Source: Rhizobiales bacterium CCH10-E5 (lineage in GTDB: Bacteria; Pseudomonadota; Alphaproteobacteria; Rhizobiales; Beijerinckiaceae). From it: a stretch of 64,000 nt of DNA. The position numbers and the translations under genes were made by a program. Under the pieces are notes generated by a model. The model was not told where the DNA came from and ran no database searches. It worked only from the letters and a program-made list of their open reading frames with translations. Positions within the stretch are counted from its first letter, which is position 1, and each line of letters opens with the position of its first letter. Below, piece by piece: positions 26,788 to 37,481 of the stretch. The stretch covers positions 52,096 to 116,095 of the forward strand of contig LSIG01000165.1 in the NCBI GenBank assembly GCA_001556125.1, in the 5' to 3' direction.

Positions 26788-27141
26788 ATGGCGGGACTGA
26801 CGACGCATATCCTCGACACCCATGGCGGCGTCCCGGCGAAGGGCGTGGCGGTCACGCTTCGCCGCGTCACGGACGGCCAGGCCGAAACGCTGGCGACCAC
26901 CGTGACCAATGCCGATGGCCGCACCGATGCGCCCCTGCTGACGCCGGAGGCGACGCAGCCCGGTCTCTACGAGCTCGACTTCGCGATCGGCGGCTATTTC
27001 CGCGGGCGCGGCGTTCCCCTGCCTGAGCCAGCCTTCCTCGAGACCGTGACGATCCGCTTCGGCATCGCCGACACCAGCCGGCACTGGCATGTCCCGCTCA
27101 ACTGCTCGCCCTATGGCTACACGACCTATCGCGGGAGCTGA
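26788..27141 (+). CDS. uraH: 5-hydroxyisourate hydrolase (transthyretin-like)
   Basis: The ATG at 26788 follows AGGAAGGA; the product is 117 residues. It starts MAGLTTHILDTHGGVPAKG, with the conserved His and Arg of the family, and ends YGYTTYRGS, the diagnostic C-terminal YRGS. It converts 5-hydroxyisourate to 2-oxo-4-hydroxy-4-carboxy-5-ureidoimidazoline (OHCU). It precedes the puuE-uraD fusion, separated by a 32-base inverted repeat, so the two may be partly uncoupled. Confidence 0.93.
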   Translation: MAGLTTHILDTHGGVPAKGVAVTLRRVTDGQAETLATTVTNADGRTDAPLLTPEATQPGLYELDFAIGGYFRGRGVPLPEPAFLETVTIRFGIADTSRHWHVPLNCSPYGYTTYRGS

Positions 27142-27173
27142 GGGCGGCCACGCGAACCGCGTCGTCAGGACCT

Positions 27174-27258
27174 TCCGTCATTGCGAGCGGAGCGAAGCAA
27201 TCCAGAGCGATGGTGCCCGATGGCCCCTGGATTGCTTCGCTCCGCTCGCAATGACGGA
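27174..27258. repeat. Long perfect inverted repeat (32-base arms), REP-like dispersed repeat
   Basis: TCCGTCATTGCGAGCGGAGC... (27174-27205) is the exact reverse complement of 27227-27258, with a 21-base spacer. It lies between hiuH and puuE. The arms begin with GTCATTGCGAGCG and continue GCGAAGCAATCC, a widespread dispersed repeat of proteobacterial genomes. A second, degenerate copy is at 29643-29731. It would form a strong hairpin in RNA and may stabilise or terminate the hiuH transcript. Confidence 0.85.
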
Positions 27259-27345
27259 TGACGCCGCTGCCCAGCACGACGTTTCCCACTTGCCTGTCAG
27301 ACGCTTACGATCACGACCTGAATCACATTGCGAGCACCGCTCCCC

Positions 27346-28764
27346 ATGACCGACACCGCCTATCCGCGTGACCTCAAGGGCTATGGCCGCACCCCGCCGC
27401 ATCCGCGCTGGCCGGGCGGCGCCCGCATCGCCGTGCAGTTCGTGATCAATTACGAGGAAGGCGGCGAGAACAACATCCTGCATGGGGACGCCGCCTCCGA
27501 GGCCTTCCTCTCCGAGATCGTCGGCGCCGCACCCTGGCCGGGCCAGCGCCACATGAACATGGAGTCGATCTACGAATACGGCTCGCGCGCCGGCTACTGG
27601 CGGCTCTGGCGGATGTTCACCGAGCGCGCCATGCCGGTCACCGTCTTCGCCGTGGCGAGCGCGCTGCAGCGCTATCCCGAGATCGCCGCCTCGATGCAGG
27701 AGGCCGGCTGGGAGATCGCCACCCATGGCCTGAAATGGATCGACTATCGCGACGTGCCGGCCGAGACCGAGCGCGCCGACATCCTCGAATCCATCCGCAT
27801 CCAGCGCGAGATCACCGGCGAGCGGCCGCTCGGCTTTTACCAGGGCCGCACCTCGCAGAACACGACGCCGCTGATGATGGAGGAAGGCGGCTTCCTCTAC
27901 ACAGCGGATGTTTATGCCGACGAGCTGCCCTACTGGCTGGAAGGGCCGAAGGGGCCGCAACTCGCCGTGCCCTACACGCTCGACGCCAACGACATGCGCT
28001 TCGCCACCCCGCAGGGCTTCAACAGCGGCGACCAGTTCTTCGCCTATCTGAAGGACTCCTTCGACCTGCTCTATGCCGAGGGCGAGACCGCGCCGAAGAT
28101 GATGTCGATCGGCCTGCATTGCCGCCTCGTCGGCCGGCCGGGCCGGGCCGCGGCGCTGGCGCGCTTTCTCGACCATGTCCAAAGCCATGACGATGTCTGG
28201 GTCGCGACGCGGCTCGACATCGCCCGCCACTGGGTCCGCCACCACCCGCCGGCCGGGGGCTACCGCCCGTCCGCCGTGCCGAAGGCGCTCTTCGTCGAGG
28301 TCTTCGGCCGGATCTGGGAGAACGCGCCCTGGATCGCCGAGGCCACCTATGACGCCGGGATCACGCCCGCCCATGACGACGCCGCGACGCTGCATGCGGC
28401 GATGGTGAAGGTGATGCGCGCCGCCCCGCGCGAGAAGCTGCAGGCGCTACTGCTCGGCCATCCAGATCTCGCCGGCAAGCTCGCCGCGGCCGGCGAGATG
28501 ACGGAGGAATCGATCGGCGAGCAGGCCTCGGCCGGACTCGACCGGCTCACCTCCGGCGAGCGCGCCCGCTTCACGCAACTGAACGACGCCTACAAGGCGC
28601 GCTTCGGCATCCCCTTCATCATGGCGGTGGCCGGCGCGAGCAAGGACGCGATCCTGGCCGCCTTCGAGACCCGGCTGCAGAGCACGCCCGAGGTCGAGTT
28701 CGAGACGGCGCTGGGACAGGTCGAGCGCATCTCGCTGCTGCGGCTGAAGGAGATCATGCGCTGA
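27346..28764 (+). CDS. puuE: Bifunctional allantoinase (PuuE) / OHCU decarboxylase (UraD) fusion
   Basis: The ATG at 27346 gives 472 residues. Residues ~1-300 form a polysaccharide-deacetylase-like PuuE domain (PRDLKGYGRTPPHPRWPGG, then MEEGGFLYTADVYADELPYW) that opens allantoin to allantoate. Residues ~310-472 form a UraD domain with the catalytic His in HPDLAGK (H372), the Glu in EQASAGL (E392) and a GIPFIMAVAG C-terminal motif, decarboxylating OHCU to allantoin. PuuD, HiuH and this protein thus cover urate to allantoate. The UraD step precedes the PuuE step, so the fusion could channel S-allantoin. Confidence 0.9.
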   Translation: MTDTAYPRDLKGYGRTPPHPRWPGGARIAVQFVINYEEGGENNILHGDAASEAFLSEIVGAAPWPGQRHMNMESIYEYGSRAGYWRLWRMFTERAMPVTVFAVASALQRYPEIAASMQEAGWEIATHGLKWIDYRDVPAETERADILESIRIQREITGERPLGFYQGRTSQNTTPLMMEEGGFLYTADVYADELPYWLEGPKGPQLAVPYTLDANDMRFATPQGFNSGDQFFAYLKDSFDLLYAEGETAPKMMSIGLHCRLVGRPGRAAALARFLDHVQSHDDVWVATRLDIARHWVRHHPPAGGYRPSAVPKALFVEVFGRIWENAPWIAEATYDAGITPAHDDAATLHAAMVKVMRAAPREKLQALLLGHPDLAGKLAAAGEMTEESIGEQASAGLDRLTSGERARFTQLNDAYKARFGIPFIMAVAGASKDAILAAFETRLQSTPEVEFETALGQVERISLLRLKEIMR

Positions 28765-28770
28765 GAGCCT

Positions 28771-28798
28771 TCATGGTCGGGGCTTCGCCCGAGCATGA
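28771..28798. repeat. Hairpin between convergent puuE-uraD and SDR genes
   Basis: TCATGGTCGGG-GCTTC-GCCCGAGCATGA folds into a stem of about 11 pairs with one mismatch, 7 bases after the puuE stop and 10 before the SDR stop. No T-run follows; it may end or protect both convergent transcripts. Confidence 0.45.
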
Positions 28799-28807
28799 CG
28801 GCTTCGG

Positions 28808-29569
28808 TCACAACCCGCTGACCAGATGCCCGCCATCGACAGCGACCACCGTCCCGGTCATGTGGCGCCCGGCGTCGGAGCAGAGCAGCAGCAGCGGTCC
28901 GTCGAGATCGGCGGGTTCGCCGAAGCGGCGACTCGGAATGCGCTTGACCAGCGTTGCCCCGACTTCGCTCTCGAGCATGTCGCGGTTGATGTCGGTGGCG
29001 ATGTAGCCGGGCGCGAGCGCGTTGACCCGGATGCCATGGCGCGCCCATTCCAGCGCCAGACCCTTGGTCATCTGGATCAGCCCGGCCTTGGAGACGGCAT
29101 AGGGCAGGACACGCGCCGTCACCCGCTCGCCCAGGATCGAGGCGATGTTGACGATCGCCCCGCCCTGCTTCGCCGCGATCATGACTTGCGCCGCCGCCTG
29201 CGCCGCGAAGAAACAGCCTTTCAGATTGACGTCGAGCTGCGCGTCCCATTGCGACTCGGTGACGGAGATCGCGGCCTCGGTTTCACCGATGCCGGCATTG
29301 TTGACGAGCACATCGAGCCCGCCGAGCAGCCGCGCCGCCTCCGCCACGCCGGCCTGGATCGAGGGCACCGAGGCGACATCCAGCGCCAGCGGCATCACCT
29401 GTCCCGGCAACCCGGCGCAGTCCGCCGCCAGATCTTCCAGCCGCTCAACGCGCCGCGCCGCCGCGACGACACGCGTGCCCTGCCCCGCCAGCAGCCGCAC
29501 GAAATGCGCGCCCAGCCCCGACGACGCGCCGGTCACCAAGACACGCTTGCCCTTCAGTTCCTCGCCCAT
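28808..29569 (-). CDS. SDR-family oxidoreductase
   Basis: The ATG at 29569 follows GAGGA and gives 253 residues. It has GASSGLGAHF (cofactor loop), NNAG and the normal catalytic triad: Ser in NIASILGE, then YAVSK. The C-terminal TGTVVAVDGGHLVSG is typical of FabG-like or glucose 1-dehydrogenase-like enzymes using NAD(P). The substrate cannot be told. It is convergent with puuE-uraD and otherwise unlinked. Confidence 0.85.
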   Translation of the reverse strand: MGEELKGKRVLVTGASSGLGAHFVRLLAGQGTRVVAAARRVERLEDLAADCAGLPGQVMPLALDVASVPSIQAGVAEAARLLGGLDVLVNNAGIGETEAAISVTESQWDAQLDVNLKGCFFAAQAAAQVMIAAKQGGAIVNIASILGERVTARVLPYAVSKAGLIQMTKGLALEWARHGIRVNALAPGYIATDINRDMLESEVGATLVKRIPSRRFGEPADLDGPLLLLCSDAGRHMTGTVVAVDGGHLVSGL

Positions 29570-29642
29570 GCGTTCCTCGTCTCGTTTCCGCGGAGGGGAC
29601 ACCGGCAGGGGCTGCGGGTCAATCGCAGTCACTCGACCCGTT

Positions 29643-29731
29643 GTCGTCCTTGCGAGGAGCGCAGCGACGAAGCCATCCAGGGGACGTAGAGCGAGACCTT
29701 CTGGATCGCTTCGCTGCGCTCGCGATGACGA
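29643..29731. repeat. Second, degenerate copy of the GTCATTGCGAG-type inverted repeat
   Basis: The left arm (about 29643-29680, GTCGTCCTTGCGAGGAGCGC... ending CCATCCAG) and right arm (29701-29731, CTGGATCGCTTCGCTGCGCT...) repeat the same motif as at 27174-27258 with several mismatches. It lies between the SDR start and the UdgX stop. Confidence 0.7.
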
Positions 29732-29754
29732 CCGGCCGCCAGATGATGGGCCGC

Positions 29755-31224
29755 CTAAGCGGCCCTCATCTCCGGCACCAGGCGCCCGACGCGCTCCAGA
29801 TCGGCGCGGAAGCGGGCCGTCTCGCGTTCGCGCGTGTCCTCGTCGGGGAGGCGCAGCAGATAGGAGGGGTGGACGGTCGCCAGCAATGCCGTGCCGTCGT
29901 CCAGCACAAGGTCGCGCTCGCGCATCGAGGCGAGCGAGCCGCGATGGCCGGTCAGGGCGTGCAGCGCGGTCGCGCCAAGCGCCACGACGAGCCGCGGCTT
30001 CACGAACTGCCGCTCCAGCCCGAGCCAGAAGCGGCAGGCCGAGATTTCGCCGGCATTGGGCCGCTCATGGATGCGCCGCTTGCCGCGCAGGGTGAATTTG
30101 AAGTGCTTCACCGCATTGGTGACATAGGCGCGGCGGCGGTCGAGCCCGGCCTCGCCCATTACGCGGTCGAAGACCTGTCCCGCGGGACCGACGAAGGGCT
30201 TGCCCGCCAGATCCTCCTGATCGCCTGGCTGCTCGCCGACGAACATCACCGGCGCCGTCAGAGGCCCCTCCCCGAACACCGTCTGCGTCGCGTTGTGGCA
30301 GAGATCGCAGCGCGAGCAGGTCTTCGCCGCGCCACGCGACTCCTCCCAGCTCGCGGGCGTTTCCGGGGCGGGCACCAGCCCCTCGCGCTGGCGCTGGCTC
30401 TGCCGCAGATGCCGCTCCGGCGGCAGGGTCGGGGCTTTCATCACCATCTCCTCCGCGCGCCGGCCGGCCTGGGCGATCAGCGGAGCAATGAGTTCGGCCT
30501 CGGGCAGGTTCCGCCAGTACTTCTCGGGCATCTCCGCTTTCATGGCTTTGATCTTGAGGCGGGCGGGATTGAAGATGTTGGCGTAATAGGTCCGCCAATA
30601 GACCTCCATCGCATCGTCGTTCGGTGCGTCGGCTTTTGAAGCGCCCTCCCCGAGATGCAGCGTCGTCCCATCCCAGTGGAGCGAGCGCAGCGGCGTCAGG
30701 ATCGACCAGCGCATCGCCGCGAAGCGCTCGACGAAGAAGCGCGAGACCCGCTCGACGATGTGATGCTCAGGCTCGAACCAGGCGACGAAAGCCTCCCCAC
30801 CATCGGGGCCGACGACCTCGCGAAAGCGCACGAAGGCGGTCATCTTGTGCAGGTCGCGCCGCACCGCCTTGGCCATCGCCCGGGCGCGATGGACCTCGTC
30901 GTCGGTGATCACATGCAGCAGCGTCGGCTCGCGCTGGAGCCGCAGCAGCAGCCGGTAGAGCAGGTCGAAGCGGCCGTTATCGCGATGGCAGACCACTGCC
31001 TGCGCCAGTTCGACGAACTCCCGCGGCACCCGCAGCTCCGCCCCATTCGCCGGCACCGGCGGCGGCTCGGCCAGCCCGGCGAAGAGCCCGGACGCCTCCT
31101 CCCCGATCTGCCAGTCGATCCGCGCCGGCGCCACCTCCGCCAGCGCCAGCGCGCGCGCCTGCCGCCGCCAGCCCTCGAAATCGGCCGGATGGTCGAGACG
31201 CGCGACGATGCCGGACTGAGCCAT
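29755..31224 (-). CDS. UdgX-family uracil-DNA enzyme with N-terminal DUF4130 domain
   Basis: The ATG at 31224 gives 489 residues. Residues ~80-260 form a DUF4130 domain. The C-terminal half is a family-4-like uracil-DNA glycosylase: Cys303/306/309 near the Fe-S site, GEQPGDQED at 330-338, HPSYLLR at 452-458. The UdgX-specific insertion KRRIHERPN is at 382-390, whose His386 is known in the family to bond covalently to the abasic sugar after uracil removal. It starts 8 bases after the radical-SAM gene, and such pairs recur in bacteria. It is probably involved in DNA repair or tolerance of uracil-containing DNA. Confidence 0.93.
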   Translation of the reverse strand: MAQSGIVARLDHPADFEGWRRQARALALAEVAPARIDWQIGEEASGLFAGLAEPPPVPANGAELRVPREFVELAQAVVCHRDNGRFDLLYRLLLRLQREPTLLHVITDDEVHRARAMAKAVRRDLHKMTAFVRFREVVGPDGGEAFVAWFEPEHHIVERVSRFFVERFAAMRWSILTPLRSLHWDGTTLHLGEGASKADAPNDDAMEVYWRTYYANIFNPARLKIKAMKAEMPEKYWRNLPEAELIAPLIAQAGRRAEEMVMKAPTLPPERHLRQSQRQREGLVPAPETPASWEESRGAAKTCSRCDLCHNATQTVFGEGPLTAPVMFVGEQPGDQEDLAGKPFVGPAGQVFDRVMGEAGLDRRRAYVTNAVKHFKFTLRGKRRIHERPNAGEISACRFWLGLERQFVKPRLVVALGATALHALTGHRGSLASMRERDLVLDDGTALLATVHPSYLLRLPDEDTRERETARFRADLERVGRLVPEMRAA

Positions 31225-31232
31225 GACGGGGC

Positions 31233-32465
31233 TCACAGCAAGGCGAGCTGCTGCGGCTTCGGCACCAGATGCTGCTTCAGCCGCTCGCTGTCGAGCGAAG
31301 CGCCGGGACGCCAGCCTTCCGCGACGATGAAATGGCGCAAAGTCGTGATCGAGCGCGCGATCTTGCCGACATCCTCCAGCCGCAGGCGCCGGAACCGGCG
31401 TGTTTCCAAAATCTTGCCGACGCTCTTGGTGCCGAGCCCCGGCACGCGCAGCAGCGTCTCGCGATCGGCGCGGTTGACGTCGACCGGGAAGCGCGCGCGA
31501 TGCCGCAGCGCCCAGGCGAGCTTGGGATCGACGGTGAGATCGAGCATGCCGCCCGCGCCATCGTCGAGGATTTCGCCGACCTCGAAGCCGTAGAACCGCG
31601 TCAGCCAGTCGGCCTGGTAGAGCCGGTGCTCGCGCATCAATGGGGGCTCCGACAGCGGCAGCTGGCGGCTGGCATCCGGGATCGGGCTGAAGGCGGAGTA
31701 ATAGACCCGCCTGAGCCCGAAGGAGCCGTAAAGCTGGGCGCTGCGCTGCAGGATCGTGGCATCGCTCGTCCCGTCGGCGCCAACGATCATCTGCGTGCTC
31801 TGCCCGGCCGGCGAGAACACCGGCGCGCGCCGCGACTTCGCCCGCTCCACCTTGCTCTCCTCGATCTTCAGCCGCAGCCCACCCATGGCGGCGCTGATTT
31901 CGCGCGGCCGCTTCTCGGGGGCGAAGCGTTCCAGGGAGACCTCGGTCGGCAGTTCGACATTGATCGAGACGCGGTCGGCATGGAGCCCGGCCTGCGCCAC
32001 CAGATCGGCATTGGCGCTCGGGATGAGCTTGAGGTGGATGTAGCCGCGGAAGCCATGGACCTCGCGCAGCGTCTGCGCCACCCGCACCAGCTCCGCCATC
32101 GTGTAATCGGGCGAGCGGATGATGCCCGAGGAGAGGAACAGCCCCTCGATGTAGTTGCGCTTGTAGAAGCTGAGCGTGAGGTCGACGACCTCCTCCACCG
32201 TGAAGCGCGCGCGGCGGACATTGCTCGACGAGCGGTTGATGCAGAAGGCGCAATCAAAGCTACAATAATTGGTCAGCAAGATCTTGAGCAGCGAAATGCA
32301 GCGGCCATCCGGCGCATAGGAATGGCAGATGCCCGACCCCGTGGTCGAGCCGAGCCCGCCCTTCAGCGAATTGCGCTTGGTCGTGCTGCTGGAGGCGCAG
32401 GAGGCGTCGTATTTCGCGGCGTCGCTCAGGATCTCGAGCTTTTCCATCACCGTCAGCTGAGCCAC
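31233..32465 (-). CDS. Putative DNA modification/repair radical SAM protein (UdgX partner)
   Basis: The 410-residue protein has the radical SAM cluster motif CSFDCAFC with Cys68, Cys72 and Cys75. It begins MEKLEILSDAAKYDASCASS, the conserved start of the radical SAM family that accompanies DUF4130/UdgX genes. A C-terminal helix-hairpin-helix (LLRVPGLGTKSVGKILETRR) suggests DNA binding. The GTG at 32465 has AAGGGCG upstream; an ATG six codons in is possible. Reaction unknown; the operon with UdgX and the HhH imply action on DNA. Confidence 0.92.
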   Translation of the reverse strand: MAQLTVMEKLEILSDAAKYDASCASSSTTKRNSLKGGLGSTTGSGICHSYAPDGRCISLLKILLTNYCSFDCAFCINRSSSNVRRARFTVEEVVDLTLSFYKRNYIEGLFLSSGIIRSPDYTMAELVRVAQTLREVHGFRGYIHLKLIPSANADLVAQAGLHADRVSINVELPTEVSLERFAPEKRPREISAAMGGLRLKIEESKVERAKSRRAPVFSPAGQSTQMIVGADGTSDATILQRSAQLYGSFGLRRVYYSAFSPIPDASRQLPLSEPPLMREHRLYQADWLTRFYGFEVGEILDDGAGGMLDLTVDPKLAWALRHRARFPVDVNRADRETLLRVPGLGTKSVGKILETRRFRRLRLEDVGKIARSITTLRHFIVAEGWRPGASLDSERLKQHLVPKPQQLALL

Positions 32466-32605
32466 AACGCGCCCTTTCGTTCATTCTTTGTTCTAAATAG
32501 CGTGGACGGCGCCCGTCCACCAGAGACCTTTCGTCGCGGCAGCCTTCTCCGGAACAGGCACGACTGCCGCGCGTTGGGGCGGCACGTCATTTCAAGGAGA
32601 ACCCG

Positions 32606-32794
32606 ATGTTCCGGATCCTGCTTCTCGTCGCTGTCATCCTGATCGGCTACGACGCCATCGCCCATCAGGGCAGCTACACCCGCAGCGCCTGGGCCAGCGT
32701 CGTCGGCCTGACCGACTCCGCCGTGACCAGCGCCAAGCAGCTCGGGCAGGAAACCCGCAGCGAAATCCGCGAGGAAACCGGAGCCCGTCCGTAA
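32606..32794 (+). CDS. Small single-span membrane protein, unknown
   Basis: The ATG at 32606 is preceded by AAGGAGA, a near-perfect ribosome site. The 62-residue product has one hydrophobic span (MFRILLLVAVILIGYDAIAH) and a charged, helical C-terminal tail. The reading frame is supported by the strong start signal. No family is recognised. It lies between the divergent UdgX operon and the glycogen cluster. Confidence 0.7.
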   Translation: MFRILLLVAVILIGYDAIAHQGSYTRSAWASVVGLTDSAVTSAKQLGQETRSEIREETGARP

Positions 32795-32881
32795 AGGCGC
32801 GGCCTTCGCGGCGATTTCGGCTGGACTTGCCGGGGCCCAGCTTCGAAACTGATCACAGATCAACAACCGGGACGACAGCGC

Positions 32882-35359
<2,478 letters not shown>

Positions 35360-35364
35360 GGCGG

Positions 35365-37356
35365 GTGCCGAGGCCTGCGCTGGTCGCCTGCCCGCTGCCC
35401 GCCCGCATGGGCGCCATTGCGGGCGAGGACGGCGTGACCTTCGCTGTCTTCTCCCGCCATGGCGAGCGGATCGACCTTTGCCTCTTCGACGAGACGGGCG
35501 AGGCCGAAATAGCCCGCCTGCCCCTGCCCTGCCGCAGCGGCGACATCCATCACGGCCTGCTGCCGGGCGCCGGCCCCGGCCTGCGCTATGCGCTGCGGGC
35601 GGATGGCCCGTGGCAGCCCGAGCAGGCCCACCGCTTCGACGCGACGAAGCTGCTGGTCGACCCGTACGCGACGCGGATCGACCGTCCCTTCCGCTGGGAC
35701 CCGCGTCTGGCCGAGCATGGGACCGACACCGCCGATCTCGTGCCGCGCGGCATCGTCGGCGGCGCACAGCCTGAAGCCGCGAGAGCGCCGGAGCGCGCCC
35801 CGGCCTTCATCTACGAACTCGCGGTGAAGTCCTTCACGATGCGCCACACGGCAGTGCCGGAGCGCATTCGCGGCACGCTGGCGGCGCTCTGCGAGCCCGC
35901 CGTGATCGACCACATCCGCGGCCTCGGCGTCAGCCATGTCGAGCTGATGCCGGTCGCGGCCTGGATGGATGAGCGCCATCTGCCGTCGCTCGGCCTCGCC
36001 AATGCCTGGGGCTACAACCCCGTCAACTTCTTCGCGCTCGACCCGCGACTCGCTCCGGACGGCGCGGCCGACCTCGCAAGTCTCTGCGCGACCTATGCCC
36101 AGGCCGGTATCGGCATCATCCTCGACATCGTCCTGAACCACACTGCCGAGAGCGACGAGTTTGGCGCGACGATCAGCCTGCGCGGGCTCGACAACGCCGT
36201 CTATTACCGCCACGCCATGGAGGATCCCGGCCGGCTGATCAACGACACCGGCTGCGGCCACACGCTGGCGCTCGACCGCGCGCCGGTCGTCCGCATGGCG
36301 ATGGACGCGCTGCGGCACTGGCGCGGCCTCGGCGTCGCCGGCTTCCGCTTCGATCTCGGCACGGTGATGGGCCGCTCGGATTCGGGCTACTCGCAGGATG
36401 CCCCGCTCTTCGCCGCGATCGGGCAGGACCCCGACCTCTCGCAGGCCATCCTGATCGCCGAGCCCTGGGACATTGGGCCGGGCGGCTATCGCCTCGGCGA
36501 ATTCCCCACGCCCTTCGCCGAATGGAACGGCCGCTACCGCGACGATGTCCGCCGCTTCTGGCGGGGCGATGCAGGGCTGGCTGGCGCAGTGGCGACGCGG
36601 CTTGCCGGCTCCGCCGATCTTTTCGCCGCCCGCCATCGCGGACCGCAGGCGAGCGTCAACTTCATCGCCGCCCATGACGGCTTCACCCTGGCCGACCTCG
36701 TCTCCCATGCGAGCAAGCACAACGAGGCCAATGGCGAGGGCAACCGCGACGGCGAGAACGAGAACCACAGCTGGAACAACGGGGCGGAAGGGCCCACCGG
36801 CGATCCCGCCATTCTGGCCGCCCGCGATCGCGACAGGCGCGCCTTGCTGGCGACGCTGTTCCTGTCGCGCGGCGTGCCGATGCTGACGGCCGGCGACGAG
36901 TTCGGCCGGACGCAGCACGGCAACAACAACGCCTATTGCCAGGACAACCGGGAATTCTGGCTCGACTGGAAAGGGGCGGATAGAGACCTCGCGGCGTTCG
37001 TCGCCGACCTGACCGCGCTGCGGGCCGAACACCCGTTACTGTCGGCCTCGACCTTCCTGAGCGGAACCGGTGCGCCGCCCGACGCCCGCTGGCTCAGGCC
37101 GGACGGCATGCCGATCGCTGACGAGGAGTGGGGCCGACTCGACGCATTTGGCCTGCTGCTGAACGGCGACGGGGAAAGCTTGCTGATCGCCGTCAATCGC
37201 AGCCGGAGCGATGTTGCGCTCTCCCTGCCCGACGGGCCGTCTCAGCGATGGCAGCGCCTCCTCTGCTCGGCAATGGAGGGGAGCGACGATGTCTTACCAG
37301 CCCGCAGCGTCAACCTGTTCGGCAGGCGTACGGGCCTAGAGCGGGCCCCGCCGTGA
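35365..37356 (+). CDS. glgX: Glycogen debranching enzyme, GlgX-type (second copy)
   Basis: The GTG at 35365 gives 663 residues: an N-terminal CBM48-like domain (GEDGVTFAVFSRHGERIDLC) and a GH13 catalytic barrel. The predicted catalytic residues are Asp330 (GFRFDLG), Glu366 (LIAEPWD) and Asp438 (AHDGFT). It removes alpha-1,6 branch stubs left by phosphorylase. It lies 5 bases downstream of glgP in the same operon and faces a second, longer glgX on the opposite strand. The two copies are clearly diverged paralogs. Confidence 0.9.
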   Translation: MPRPALVACPLPARMGAIAGEDGVTFAVFSRHGERIDLCLFDETGEAEIARLPLPCRSGDIHHGLLPGAGPGLRYALRADGPWQPEQAHRFDATKLLVDPYATRIDRPFRWDPRLAEHGTDTADLVPRGIVGGAQPEAARAPERAPAFIYELAVKSFTMRHTAVPERIRGTLAALCEPAVIDHIRGLGVSHVELMPVAAWMDERHLPSLGLANAWGYNPVNFFALDPRLAPDGAADLASLCATYAQAGIGIILDIVLNHTAESDEFGATISLRGLDNAVYYRHAMEDPGRLINDTGCGHTLALDRAPVVRMAMDALRHWRGLGVAGFRFDLGTVMGRSDSGYSQDAPLFAAIGQDPDLSQAILIAEPWDIGPGGYRLGEFPTPFAEWNGRYRDDVRRFWRGDAGLAGAVATRLAGSADLFAARHRGPQASVNFIAAHDGFTLADLVSHASKHNEANGEGNRDGENENHSWNNGAEGPTGDPAILAARDRDRRALLATLFLSRGVPMLTAGDEFGRTQHGNNNAYCQDNREFWLDWKGADRDLAAFVADLTALRAEHPLLSASTFLSGTGAPPDARWLRPDGMPIADEEWGRLDAFGLLLNGDGESLLIAVNRSRSDVALSLPDGPSQRWQRLLCSAMEGSDDVLPARSVNLFGRRTGLERAPP

Positions 37357-37446
37357 GGCCTGACAAGTCACCCCGGACACGGCGAAGCAGAGATCAGCGC
37401 GCCATTCCGCAGCCCTGATCGCCAATCCTCGGAAGGGGCGCCGGGC

Positions 37447-37476
37447 CACCGGCTTCGGCGAACACCGAAGCCGGTG
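37447..37476. terminator. Strong 12-bp hairpin between convergent glgX genes
   Basis: CACCGGCTTCGG-CGAACA-CCGAAGCCGGTG is a perfect 12-base stem with a 6-base loop, lying between the stops of the plus-strand glgX (37356) and minus-strand glgX (37482). There is no T-run on either side, so it is a bidirectional terminator or transcript-protecting hairpin rather than a classic one. Confidence 0.55.
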
Positions 37477-37481
37477 TAACG

